Positions 15,617 through 23,476 of a stretch of 40,203 nt of DNA are shown piece by piece. Position 1 is the stretch's first letter, and every line of letters starts with the position of its first letter. This DNA comes from CAZPMO01 sp964587515 (lineage in GTDB: Bacteria; Pseudomonadota; Alphaproteobacteria; MPNO01): the NCBI GenBank assembly GCA_964587515.1, contig CAZPMO010000022.1, forward strand, positions 1 through 40,203, read 5' to 3'. A model generated the notes under the pieces. It did no database searches. It saw only the letters and a program-made list of their open reading frames with translations, and was not told the DNA's origin. The position numbers and the translations under genes are program-made.

Positions 15617-17166
15617 TCGGCCGCCGCGGCCGCCGCCGCGCGTTTGCTCGCCGGTCCGGAGGTGCGCAACAGCATCACCAGCGGCATGGAGAGCGCGGCG
15701 CCGATAAACAGCAGGTAGAAATCATTCAGGAAGCCGATGGTCGCGGCCTGACGCGCGATCTCCCCGTCCAGCGCCAGGCGACCCACGGCGGTGCCGAGAT
15801 CCCAATGTTCGGGCAGGAACGGGGTCTGCATCAACCGATTATAGGGCGTGATGTTTTCGCTCAGCTGGGAATGGGTAATCGCGCTGGTCCGGCTGAGCAC
15901 GCTGACCATAATGGAGATGCCGATGCCCGCGCCATAGACCCGGAACAGGCTGGTCAGCGTCGAGCCCTCGGTGCGGTAGCGCGGCGCGAGGGTCTCGAAG
16001 GAAAGCGCGGTCAGCGGCACCCAGATCAGGCCGACTCCGAAGCCGTTGAAATAGACCGCGAAGACGAAATCCCAGATGCCGACATCGAGCGTAAAGGTCG
16101 ACAGCAGCCACGACGAATAAGCGACCGATCCGAATCCGGCGGCGATGATCAGGCGGCTGTCGAAATGCTTCACCAGCCATCCCGCCAGCGCCAGCGACAT
16201 CATCGAGCCGAGGCCGCGCGGCGCCATGATGAGGCCGGCGGTCAGCACCGGAAAGCCTCTGATGTTCTGGAGGAACAGCGGCAGCAACACGTTCATCGAC
16301 AGAACGAAAATGCCGAGCAGCAGCATGAAGAAAAGCCCCAGCACCATATTGCGGTCCCGGAACAGGGCCGGGCTGATGAAGGGGTGATCGGCGGTCAGAC
16401 TGTGGGCCACGAACAAATAAAGTCCGAGCCCGACCAGCACCGCCTCGATGATGATTTCCGGGGAATCGAACCAGCCCTTGAGTTCGCCGCGGTCGAGCAT
16501 GAGCTGGAACGCCGACAGCGCGAGGCCGAGGGCGATGAAGCCGGTCCAGTCGAAACGCCGTTCGAGATCGAGCGTTGTCTCCCGGATTGCCGCCGCGCCC
16601 GCGATGACCGAGAAAGCGGCGAACGGGACGCTGAGATAGAACACCCACTGCCAGCCATAATCCTCGGTCAGCCAGCCGCCCAGCATGGGCGACATCACCG
16701 GCGCGAAGACCACGCCCACACCCCAGATCGCGATCGCCTTGCCATGTTTTTCGGGTGGATAGCTGTCCAGCATCAGGGCCTGCGAAATCGGGATCACCGG
16801 CGCGCTGAACACCCCCTGAAGCGCGCGATAAATCAGAATTTCCGGCAAGGATGTCGCACTGCCCGACAGGATCGCGCATATCGTGAAGCCGATCAGAGAG
16901 CCAAGATAGGTGCGCTTGCGGCCGATGCGTCCGGTAATCCAGCCGGTCGACGCCATGGTGATAGCCTGGGCCATGAAATAGGTGGTCATGACCCAGGAAA
17001 TCTGGTCCTGGCTGGTCGATAGCCCGCCCTGCATGTGGGGCAGTGCGATCGCGGCGATCGTCTGGTCGGTCAACACCACGGTGGTCGCCATCATCGCCAC
17101 CACGGTCACCATGCCGCGATGTATCGCGGGCGATGCGTCGGCGGCGCCCGATTGCGCCCCTGTCAT
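15613..17166 (-). CDS. DHA2-family MFS drug efflux permease (EmrB/QacA-like)
   Basis: This proton-driven exporter of the 14-helix DHA2 family has 517 residues. Visible features are a hydrophilic N-terminus, a first helix with LTDQTIAAIALPHM, motif A as GWITGRIGRKRTYLG near 74-88, RALQGVFSAPVIPIS, and motif C as GVVFAPVMSPMLGGWL. It should pump hydrophobic toxicants from the inner membrane through a membrane-fusion partner. That partner is the preceding gene, whose stop overlaps this ATG by four bases. The C-terminus ends in an Ala-rich tail. The likely outer-membrane partner (TolC type) is not in the window. Regulation is expected by the MarR protein at the head of the operon. Confidence 0.93.
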   Translation of the reverse strand: MTGAQSGAADASPAIHRGMVTVVAMMATTVVLTDQTIAAIALPHMQGGLSTSQDQISWVMTTYFMAQAITMASTGWITGRIGRKRTYLGSLIGFTICAILSGSATSLPEILIYRALQGVFSAPVIPISQALMLDSYPPEKHGKAIAIWGVGVVFAPVMSPMLGGWLTEDYGWQWVFYLSVPFAAFSVIAGAAAIRETTLDLERRFDWTGFIALGLALSAFQLMLDRGELKGWFDSPEIIIEAVLVGLGLYLFVAHSLTADHPFISPALFRDRNMVLGLFFMLLLGIFVLSMNVLLPLFLQNIRGFPVLTAGLIMAPRGLGSMMSLALAGWLVKHFDSRLIIAAGFGSVAYSSWLLSTFTLDVGIWDFVFAVYFNGFGVGLIWVPLTALSFETLAPRYRTEGSTLTSLFRVYGAGIGISIMVSVLSRTSAITHSQLSENITPYNRLMQTPFLPEHWDLGTAVGRLALDGEIARQAATIGFLNDFYLLFIGAALSMPLVMLLRTSGPASKRAAAAAAAE

Positions 17167-18221
17167 TCTTTCGCGGCCTTCCAGGCGAACGCGGTGCCGA
17201 TAAGTTCGAACAGCGACGAATCGCGCTCGGTGTCGATGCTGATGGAAACCGTCATGCCGGTGCGCAGCGGCAGTGGCGGGCGGTCCGACGCAAGCGCAAG
17301 CCGCACCGGAACGCGCTGCACCACCTTCACCCAGTTACCGGACGCGTTCTGCGGCGGCAGAATGGCAAGCTCGGCGCCGGTGGACGGGCTGATGCTTTGA
17401 ACCGTCGCCGAAATAGTCCGGCCCGGATAGGCGTCGACGGTGATTTCCACCTTTTGGCCGACACGCACATGGGTAAGCTGGGTTTCCTTCAAATTGGCTT
17501 CGATCCACGGGCTCTCGGCGATCACCAGGGGCATGAGCGGCCGGCCGGCATCGACGAATTCTCCAACTTCGATCCTGACCGGGCCGATAATGCCGGCCGA
17601 CGGCGCGTGGATCGAGGTTCGCCGGAGGTTGAGCTCGGCGTCGTCGCGATTGGCCTTGGCGCGCAGATAGTCGGGATGAGCCTCGGCCGGCGTATCGATG
17701 CTGCCGCCGAGGTGGGCCAGGATGCGCAGCGAATTCTGCCGCAGCGCCCCGACCCGCTGGCGCGATACCGCGAGGTTGCGCTGCGCCTCGTCGAACCGGG
17801 CCCGGGTCGAATGGCCGCGCTTTGACAACGCCTTCTGGCGGGCGAACACGCGCTGGTAATAATCGATATTCTGTTGCGCTTCGCGGCGCTCGATCCGGGA
17901 CTGACGAAAGTCCGCCTTAAGCGCTTCGATCTCGTTGCGCACCCGGGCAAGTTCCGCTTCCGATTTGTGAAAGGCGATTCTGAACGGTTCCGCGTCGATG
18001 GTGAACAGCTGCTCGCCTGGCTTCACGCGATTGTTCTGGCGGACCAGGACCCGATCGACCCGCCCGGAAACCTCCGCGCTGATCGATACCACGGTCGCCT
18101 TTACATAGGCGTTTTCCGTGGTCACGTAGCGAATGCTCGCGACATAGATATGCGCGCCCCACAACAGCGCCGCCACGGGCACGACGAACAGCAGCAAAAT
18201 GCGAATATATACCCGGCGCAT
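17163..18221 (-). CDS. HlyD/EmrA-family membrane-fusion (periplasmic adaptor) protein
   Basis: The adaptor links the inner-membrane EmrB-like pump to an outer-membrane channel. It has 352 residues from ATG 18221. The N-terminal anchor helix is IRILLLFVVPVAALLWGAHI near residues 6-25. A first lipoyl half (AEVSGRVDRVLVRQNNRVKPG) is followed by a long helical hairpin at about 85-170 and the second lipoyl half with TSIHAPSAGIIGPV. The beta-barrel part has SPWIEANLKETQL. The frame is open up to 18251, but GGGGAGAG before 18221 and the spacing from the MarR stop (4 bases) favour 18221. It overlaps the EmrB-like ATG by four bases. Confidence 0.92.
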   Translation of the reverse strand: MRRVYIRILLLFVVPVAALLWGAHIYVASIRYVTTENAYVKATVVSISAEVSGRVDRVLVRQNNRVKPGEQLFTIDAEPFRIAFHKSEAELARVRNEIEALKADFRQSRIERREAQQNIDYYQRVFARQKALSKRGHSTRARFDEAQRNLAVSRQRVGALRQNSLRILAHLGGSIDTPAEAHPDYLRAKANRDDAELNLRRTSIHAPSAGIIGPVRIEVGEFVDAGRPLMPLVIAESPWIEANLKETQLTHVRVGQKVEITVDAYPGRTISATVQSISPSTGAELAILPPQNASGNWVKVVQRVPVRLALASDRPPLPLRTGMTVSISIDTERDSSLFELIGTAFAWKAAKE

Positions 18222-18225
18222 GGAG

Positions 18226-18699
18226 TCAGCTCTCCCCGCCGGAATTTCCATTGGTGAGGTCGCCGAGCAGATTGGCCTTCACCGCCAGCAGCGCCTCGCG
18301 GAGTTGTGTCTCGGCATCGTTATCCAGTCCGGCGAGGGCCTCGTCATGCACCGATTCCGCCAGCGCCTCCATCTGTTCGATCAACGGGCGGACGGAGTCC
18401 GTGATCACCAGTCGACGCGCCCGTTGATCGCTCTCATCGATACGGCGCTCGACCCAGCCCTTTTCCTGGAGCCGGTCGATCAGCCGCCCAAGCGTCGGTT
18501 TCTCGATTTCCAGAATGGCGGCAAGCTCGGTCTGTTTCACCCCTTCGCGCCGATGCAAATGGACCAGCACCCGCCATTGGGCGCGCGTGAGACCCAGAGG
18601 CTCGACGCGACGGTCATAGACGCGGCGCATGAGACGGGAAACATCACTGATCAGAAACCCGATGGAGCTATCGGGATTGTCATGCCGGATTCGCGGCAT
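18226..18699 (-). CDS. MarR-family regulator of the efflux operon
   Basis: This winged-helix repressor has 157 residues. The dimerisation helix region SSIGFLISDVSRLMRRVYDR is followed by QWRVLVHLHRREGVKQTELA, the recognition helix IEKPTLGRLIDRLQEKGWV and the wing ERRIDESDQRARRLVIT. It is the first gene of the operon marR-emrA-emrB-unknown and reads from a promoter overlapped by a perfect palindrome, so autoregulation released by a small toxic ligand is the expected scheme. GGTGGG precedes the ATG. The gene is divergent from the TauD cluster, and the shared operator might also control that side. Confidence 0.92.
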   Translation of the reverse strand: MPRIRHDNPDSSIGFLISDVSRLMRRVYDRRVEPLGLTRAQWRVLVHLHRREGVKQTELAAILEIEKPTLGRLIDRLQEKGWVERRIDESDQRARRLVITDSVRPLIEQMEALAESVHDEALAGLDNDAETQLREALLAVKANLLGDLTNGNSGGES

Positions 18700-18711
18700 C
18701 GACCCACCAAA

Positions 18712-18740
18712 ATTTTATTGAGCTTGCTTACTATTAGCAA
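18712..18740 (-). promoter_or_regulatory. Promoter of the MarR-EmrAB operon
   Basis: On the minus strand TTGCTA (18740-18735) and TAAAAT (18717-18712) are separated by exactly 17 bases. The -10 lies 12 bases before the MarR ATG at 18699, leaving only a short leader. The palindromic operator occupies the -35 and spacer. This arrangement would let bound repressor block RNA polymerase. Confidence 0.5.
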
Positions 18741-18743
18741 GCT
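18721..18743. promoter_or_regulatory. MarR operator: 8-bp inverted repeat with 7-base spacer
   Basis: AGCTTGCT (18721-18728) and AGCAAGCT (18736-18743) are perfect reverse complements around TACTATT. The element GCTTACTA also recurs directly at 18726-18733 and 18741-18748. The site lies between the MarR gene and the divergent TauD gene, in an AT-rich island, and overlaps candidate promoters on both strands. Size and symmetry fit a MarR dimer site. Confidence 0.65.
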
Positions 18744-18752
18744 TACTAATTT
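18724..18752 (+). promoter_or_regulatory. Candidate promoter toward the TauD cluster
   Basis: On the plus strand TTGCTT (18724-18729) and TAATTT (18747-18752) are 17 bases apart, and the same palindromic operator covers them. It would give a leader of about 100 bases before the first TauD gene. The -10 match is weak, so this is less secure than the promoter on the other strand. Confidence 0.35.
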
Positions 18753-18861
18753 GAAATCCTGAAGTAAAGCTTAAGGTTCCTGTCTTCGTCGGAATACCGG
18801 CCGGGATCGTGGCGTGGTATATTGGTCTCTCGGCGGCAGACAACAAAAAGGAGATCCGGAC

Positions 18862-19707
18862 ATGGGAATCACCGTCACGCCAATATCGGACGCGCTTGGC
18901 GCCGAGATCGGCGGCCTGGATCTGCGCGAGAAACTGGACGACGCGACGCTGGCGGAAATCGTCGAGGCGTGGCGCGAACATATCGTGCTGCTGTTCCGCG
19001 GCCAGCAACTCGACCAGGACGAACAGCTTCGCTTCGCGGCGCAGTTCGGCGACGTGGGGGAACGGTCCCGCCCGCCGGAACGCCGCCCCGAAGGCGCCGA
19101 TTACAACGCCTCCATCATGCTGATTTCCAATATTCGGGAGAACGGCGTGCCGATCGGGTCGCTGCCCGACGGCGAGATGTGGTTCCACCACGACATGAGC
19201 TATGTGGAGGCGCCGCACAAGGGCACCATGCTGTACGGCATCGACATTCCGGCGGCCGGCGGCGACACCAAGTTCGCCAACATGTACCGCGCCTACGACT
19301 CCTTGTCCGAGGCCACCAGGAAACGTATTGCCGGGCGCAAGGCGCTTCACGTGTACGATTTCGGGACCGCCGAGCCGGTCGATATCGAACGCGGGTTCGA
19401 GGCGTACAAGCATTATTTCCAGCCGGTCGCCATCACCCATCCGGAGACCGGGCGCAAGGCGCTTTACGTCAATCCGCTGATTACGGCGCGCATCGAGGAC
19501 ATGCCGGCCGAGGAAAGCGATACGCTGTTGCAGGAAATGTTCGCCGCCATTGAAGACAGCTCGGTGGTCTATCAGCATGCGTGGCGCCCGGGCGACCTGG
19601 TGATGTGGGACAATTGGTGCTCGTGCCACGCGCGCACCGATTTCGCGGAGACCGAGCGCCGGCTGATGCGGCGCTGCACGATCCTCGGCCGCCCGCTTCA
19701 CGAATAA
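18862..19707 (+). CDS. TauD/TfdA-family Fe(II)/2-oxoglutarate dioxygenase (first copy)
   Basis: This 281-residue enzyme of the taurine/2,4-D dioxygenase family would oxidise a small organic acid with O2 and 2-oxoglutarate. The start MGITVTPISDALGAEIGGLD is typical. The iron triad is H109-x-D111 in WFHHDMSY and H256 in CHARTDF; the 2-oxoglutarate arginine is in the ERRLMRR segment (about R267). AAAAAGGAGAT precedes ATG 18862, so the upstream open frame (from 18814) is not used. A paralogue of exactly the same length follows 41 bases later. The substrate cannot be read; no taurine or sulphonate transport genes are present. Confidence 0.93.
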   Translation: MGITVTPISDALGAEIGGLDLREKLDDATLAEIVEAWREHIVLLFRGQQLDQDEQLRFAAQFGDVGERSRPPERRPEGADYNASIMLISNIRENGVPIGSLPDGEMWFHHDMSYVEAPHKGTMLYGIDIPAAGGDTKFANMYRAYDSLSEATRKRIAGRKALHVYDFGTAEPVDIERGFEAYKHYFQPVAITHPETGRKALYVNPLITARIEDMPAEESDTLLQEMFAAIEDSSVVYQHAWRPGDLVMWDNWCSCHARTDFAETERRLMRRCTILGRPLHE

Positions 19708-19748
19708 CGGTCGATAACGGCATCGAATAAAGACGAAGGAGGCGAATA

Positions 19749-20594
19749 ATGCCCTTAACGATTACCCCGCTGACCCGCACCATCGGTGCGGAAATTTCCG
19801 GCGTCGATCTCGGCAAGGTGCTCGACGCGGCGACCGTCGAAGAGCTTCGCGCGGCGTGGCTGGAACATATCGTACTGCTGTTGCGCGGCCAGAACCTTGC
19901 CCAGGAGGATCTGGTTCACTTCGCCGCCTGCTTCGGCGAGGTCGCGGGCCTGTCGCGGCCCAAGGAATATCGCACCAAGGGTCACGACAACCTCCACCCC
20001 AACCTTATGCTGATTTCCAACGTGCGCGAGAACGGCGAGCCGATCGGCGCGCTGCCGGATGGCGACATGATGTTTCACCACGACATGATGCACGCCGAGA
20101 TTCCCGACAAGGCCTCCGTGCTTTACGCCGTCGAGATACCGTCGCATGGCGGCAATACATTATTCGCCGACGGCTATGCGGCGTACGAAACGCTGCCCGA
20201 CGAGGTGCGCCTGCCGCTGGAGGACAGGACGGCGTTCCATCACTACAATTACGGCTCGACCCACAGGGGCGACGACAAGGGCACGCCGGCATTTTCTGAA
20301 TCGACCCATCCGGTCTTTCGCACCAACACCGAGACCGGCCGCAAGGCGATTTACGTCAACCGGTTGATGACGGAAAATGTTGTCGATATGCCGCAAGGCG
20401 AGAGCGATGCGCTGTTGCGCCAAGTCTTCGATCATTCGGAAAAACCCGAATTCGTCTATGAACATGTCTGGCGCAAGGGCGACGTCCTGTTGTGGGACAA
20501 TCGCTGTTCGATGCACGCGCGCACCGACTTTCCCGAAACCGAGCGCCGTCTGATGTGGCGCACCACGATCAAGGGCGAAGAACGTCCCCGCTGA
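19749..20594 (+). CDS. TauD/TfdA-family Fe(II)/2-oxoglutarate dioxygenase (second copy)
   Basis: This paralogue of the preceding gene also has 281 residues, roughly half of them identical by eye, and aligns without large gaps. The iron ligands are H110-x-D112 in MFHHDMMH and H256 in SMHARTDF, with the arginine in ERRLMWR. Conserved GAEISGVDLG and EHIVLLLRGQ blocks are present. A GAAGGAGGCGAAT ribosome site precedes the ATG. Two tandem copies followed by a PhyH-type dioxygenase suggest successive oxidations of one substrate, or two related substrates; the sequence does not decide. Confidence 0.93.
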   Translation: MPLTITPLTRTIGAEISGVDLGKVLDAATVEELRAAWLEHIVLLLRGQNLAQEDLVHFAACFGEVAGLSRPKEYRTKGHDNLHPNLMLISNVRENGEPIGALPDGDMMFHHDMMHAEIPDKASVLYAVEIPSHGGNTLFADGYAAYETLPDEVRLPLEDRTAFHHYNYGSTHRGDDKGTPAFSESTHPVFRTNTETGRKAIYVNRLMTENVVDMPQGESDALLRQVFDHSEKPEFVYEHVWRKGDVLLWDNRCSMHARTDFPETERRLMWRTTIKGEERPR

Positions 20595-20616
20595 GACGCG
20601 ATAAAGGAGACCATTC

Positions 20617-21438
20617 ATGCCAAAGGTGTTGAGCGAGGCGCAGGTCGAGGCCTTCCGGCGCGACGGCGCAATCCACCCCATTACCCTGATGAGCCGCGAA
20701 GACGCCGCCGGCTATCATGACCGGTTCCAGGCGCTCGAATCCTCCATGGAAGGCGAGGTTCAGGCCCGGTTCCGCCTCAAGGCCCATTTACCCTTCCCAT
20801 GGCTGACCGAATTGATCCGCCAGCCGGTGATGCTGGACGTGGTGGAGGATCTGCTGGGCCCGGACATCCTGGTGTGGGGCACCAGCTTCTTCACCAAGCC
20901 TCCCAACGACGATCGTTTCGTCTCCTGGCATCAGGATTCGACCTATTACGGGATGGAGCCGCCGGAGACGATTACGGTATGGGTCGCGTTTTCCGACTCG
21001 ACGATCGAATCGGGATGCCTGCGTTTCCTTCCGGGCACCCATATGGGCGCGGCGATCATGCCCCACGTGGAGACCTATGATCCGAAGAACATTTTGGCGC
21101 GCGGTCAGACAATCGAGGGGGTCGATTCCTCGAACGCGATCGATATGCCGCTTGCCGCCGGGCAATGCTCGATCCATCACAACAAGACCATCCACGGCTC
21201 GAATCCCAATCGGTCGGGCGAGCCCCGCATCGGGTTTACCGTACACATCACGACCCCGGATGTGCGCCAGACCCAGTTCGACGGCGCGACGGGCACGCTG
21301 GTGCGGGGCGAGGATCGTTACGGGCATTGGGCGCCCGACCCGGTCGCCGAGCGCGACATGGACCCGGTCTGCCTCGCGGCGCTCGACGAGGCTTGGGACC
21401 GTTACCGCGTCGCCATGAAAGCCCCCGACCAACAGTAG
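20617..21438 (+). CDS. Phytanoyl-CoA dioxygenase (PhyH)-family protein
   Basis: This is a third Fe(II)/2-oxoglutarate oxygenase, 273 residues, of the PhyH/EctD superfamily. It has H105-x-D107 in SWHQDSTYYG, the strand VWVAFSDSTIESGCLRFLPGTH (split here at about 122-142), the distal H193 in KTIHGSNPN, and the 2-oxoglutarate Arg in GEPRIGFTVH. AAAGGAGA precedes the ATG. It lies 22 bases after the second TauD gene and 17 bases before an SDR gene, so it is very likely cotranscribed. Members hydroxylate diverse acids and natural products; no substrate is assigned. Confidence 0.9.
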   Translation: MPKVLSEAQVEAFRRDGAIHPITLMSREDAAGYHDRFQALESSMEGEVQARFRLKAHLPFPWLTELIRQPVMLDVVEDLLGPDILVWGTSFFTKPPNDDRFVSWHQDSTYYGMEPPETITVWVAFSDSTIESGCLRFLPGTHMGAAIMPHVETYDPKNILARGQTIEGVDSSNAIDMPLAAGQCSIHHNKTIHGSNPNRSGEPRIGFTVHITTPDVRQTQFDGATGTLVRGEDRYGHWAPDPVAERDMDPVCLAALDEAWDRYRVAMKAPDQQ

Positions 21439-21455
21439 ACGCAGGGAGAACATAC

Positions 21456-22227
21456 ATGGATCTCAGGATCGACGGCCGCAACGCGCTGGTTACCGGCGGC
21501 AGCCTGGGCATCGGGCGCGCGACCGCGGCGGAGCTTGCCGCGAACGGCGTCAATGTCGCGATCGTCGCGCGCGACGCGGCGCGGCTGGACGCGGCCGCGT
21601 CCGAGCTTTCCAGCAACACCGGCGGTCGCGTCGTCGGGATCCCAGGCGATATGTCCAACGCGGTCGATATCGCGCGCGTCATCGATGGCGCGCGCGAGGC
21701 GCTGGGCGGCATCGACATCCTGGTCAACAACGCCGGCTCCTCGCCCGCCGGGCGCCTTCAGGACCTGGACGACGAGACCTGGGAGGCCGCGTTCGGGCTG
21801 AAATTCATGGGCTATATGCGCTGCGCCCGCGCCGTCGTGACCGAGATGCGGGCGCGTAACTGGGGCCGCATCGTCAACGTCATCGGCGGCGGCGGTCCCA
21901 ACCCCAACGCCGGTTACATCCTGGGCGGATCGTTCAACGCGGCGTTGCTCAACTTTACCCGCGCGCTGGCCAAGGATTGCGCGCCGGATAACGTGCTGGT
22001 CAACGGCGTCAATCCCGGCGCCACCGATACGCCGCGCTGGCAGACGCTGGTGGCCCAGAAATCCGCCTTCACCGGTCCACGCCGAGTCGATTGCCGGCGT
22101 GCCGCTCGGCCGTGCCGCGCGGCCCGACGAAATCGCCGATCTGATCGCCTTCCTGTGCTCGGAACGGGCCAGCCATATTTCCGGCGCGCTGTTGAATATC
22201 GACGGCGCGGCCAGTGGCGGGCTGTAG
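21456..22227 (+). pseudogene. Short-chain dehydrogenase/reductase, frameshifted near the C-terminus
   Basis: The N-terminal three quarters is a normal SDR: cofactor motif TGGSLGIG, NNAG in ILVNNAGSS, then VNGVNPGATDTPRW. The catalytic Ser-Tyr-Lys is altered: around 145-165 the sequence reads VIGGGGPNPNAGYILGGSFN, with Tyr followed by G-S-F rather than xxxK. At about 22070-22080 the reading frame slips. The continuation H-A-E-S-I-A-G-V-P-L-G-R-A-A-R-P-D-E-I-A and the typical end SGALLNIDGAASGGL lie in the +1 frame, ending at TAG 22225-22227. One extra base (or two missing) explains it. Unshifted translation would run to 22253 with an Arg-rich tail. It could be a sequencing error. Confidence 0.8.
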
Positions 22228-22237
22228 AGATCAGCGC

Positions 22238-22669
22238 GTGTCACTCGAATTAGTGAAAGGCGCGTGGCGTCTCCTGTCTTTCGTCTTTACCGATGCCGAC
22301 GGAGAACTTTTTTATCCGCTGGGCCGGGACCCGGCCGGTTATTTTGTGGTTACCGGGGACGGTCACGCGACGCTTTCGTTCACGGCGACCGGACGAGACC
22401 GGTTTGCCGCGAACGATTTGTTCGCCGGCGCCGACGATGAGCTTGCGAACGCCGCAAAAGGTTATGTTTCGTTCGGCGGGCCTTGCGAGGTCGGTTCAGA
22501 CGCGATAACCATCCACGTGAAATACAGCCTGTTCCCAAACTGGATCGGCCAGCAGCAGGTTCGGCTCTATACCCTTGATGGCGACCGGCTGACGTTGCGG
22601 ACCGACGGTCCGAAACTGTTCGGCGGGGTAGAGCGTCGCGCCGAGGCGCGGCTCGAACGGGAACGATAA
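22238..22669 (+). CDS. Lipocalin-like domain protein
   Basis: This 143-residue protein matches small lipocalin-like (Lipocalin_5 type) proteins: GAWRLLSFVFTDADGE near the N-terminus, then DPAGYFVVTGDGHATLSF, FGGPCEV, HVKYSLFPNWIGQQQVRLY and LTLRTDGP. Such proteins are beta barrels that may bind small hydrophobic molecules; no catalytic residues are evident. The frame is open from 22214, which would overlap the SDR end, but GTG 22238 gives the family N-terminus (VSLELVKGAWRL) and lies 10 bases after the corrected SDR stop. The ribosome site is weak. It is part of the dioxygenase-SDR run. Confidence 0.7.
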   Translation: MSLELVKGAWRLLSFVFTDADGELFYPLGRDPAGYFVVTGDGHATLSFTATGRDRFAANDLFAGADDELANAAKGYVSFGGPCEVGSDAITIHVKYSLFPNWIGQQQVRLYTLDGDRLTLRTDGPKLFGGVERRAEARLERER

Positions 22670-22681
22670 ACGGAGGATGCG

Positions 22682-23461
22682 ATGCCTTTTGTGAAAGCGA
22701 ACGGTCAGGAACTCAACTATGTGATGATGGGCGAGGGCCCGGCGATCCTGTTCATTCACAGTCTGGGCGCGGATATCACGCTTTGGCGCGACCAGTTCGA
22801 GGCGCTCACCGATCGCTATTGCTGCATCGCGTTCGACCTTCGCGGCCATGGCGGGTCGTCCTATGACGGGGCGTTCTCGGTGCTCGACCTCGCGACCGAT
22901 CTGAAGGCTGGTCTCGACGAGATCGGCATCGACAACTGCCATGTGCTGGGAATCGCCATGGGCGGGCCGATCGCGCTGACCATGGCCGCGCGCTGGCCGG
23001 ATTTGGTTCGTTCGCTGATCATCGCGGGCTCATTCGTCGACATGCGGGCGCCGGCGAAGGGTCGCATCGAGGCCACCGAAAAACGCCTGATGACGACCCA
23101 GATGCATGATTTCGGGCTCGAATACGCCGAGACCCGCCTGATGCCCAAGACCCCGAGAAAGACCTACGAGGAATTGGCCGAGGCAATCGCCGAGGTGTCG
23201 CCGGAAGCCTATATCGACACGCTGAAGGCGATCTTCGAGACCGAGTTCACCGAGGAACTTAAGGCCGCCGACGCTCCGGCCTTAATTCTCTGCGGCGATG
23301 AGGACACGGTGACGCCCGAGCATCATTCCAAGATGATCGAGAAGGGCCTGAGGGGCTCCAGACTCAGGATGATCCCGGGCGCCGGCCACCTGCTCAATCT
23401 CGACAAGCCGGAGGTCTTCAACCGGATGGTCGGGGAATTTCTCGACGCTCAGTCGAAATAG
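22682..23461 (+). CDS. Alpha/beta hydrolase, enol-lactonase-like, with Ala at the nucleophile position
   Basis: The 259 residues resemble 3-oxoadipate enol-lactonase-type hydrolases: FIHSLGADITLWRDQ (oxyanion region), FDLRGHGGS near 51-59, then the elbow HVLGIAMGGPIAL, the acid CGDEDTVTPEH and the histidine in GAGHLLNLDKP. In the elbow the expected G-x-S-x-G is G90-I-A92-M-G94. The codon at 22955-22957 is GCC where Ser (TCC, one base away) is usual. The Asp and His are retained. Either the protein is inactive as a serine hydrolase, or it acts by another mechanism. GGAGG precedes the ATG by 5 bases. It ends the dioxygenase cluster and is convergent with the DAHP synthase gene. Confidence 0.88.
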   Translation: MPFVKANGQELNYVMMGEGPAILFIHSLGADITLWRDQFEALTDRYCCIAFDLRGHGGSSYDGAFSVLDLATDLKAGLDEIGIDNCHVLGIAMGGPIALTMAARWPDLVRSLIIAGSFVDMRAPAKGRIEATEKRLMTTQMHDFGLEYAETRLMPKTPRKTYEELAEAIAEVSPEAYIDTLKAIFETEFTEELKAADAPALILCGDEDTVTPEHHSKMIEKGLRGSRLRMIPGAGHLLNLDKPEVFNRMVGEFLDAQSK

Positions 23462-23476
23462 ACGCGCCTATCGAAG

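Noticed and set aside
15805..17022. A 405-codon plus-strand open frame opposite the EmrB-like gene
   Set aside because: Its translation is a charged, low-complexity sequence produced by reading hydrophobic transporter codons in reverse; the EmrB-like gene on the minus strand is unambiguous.
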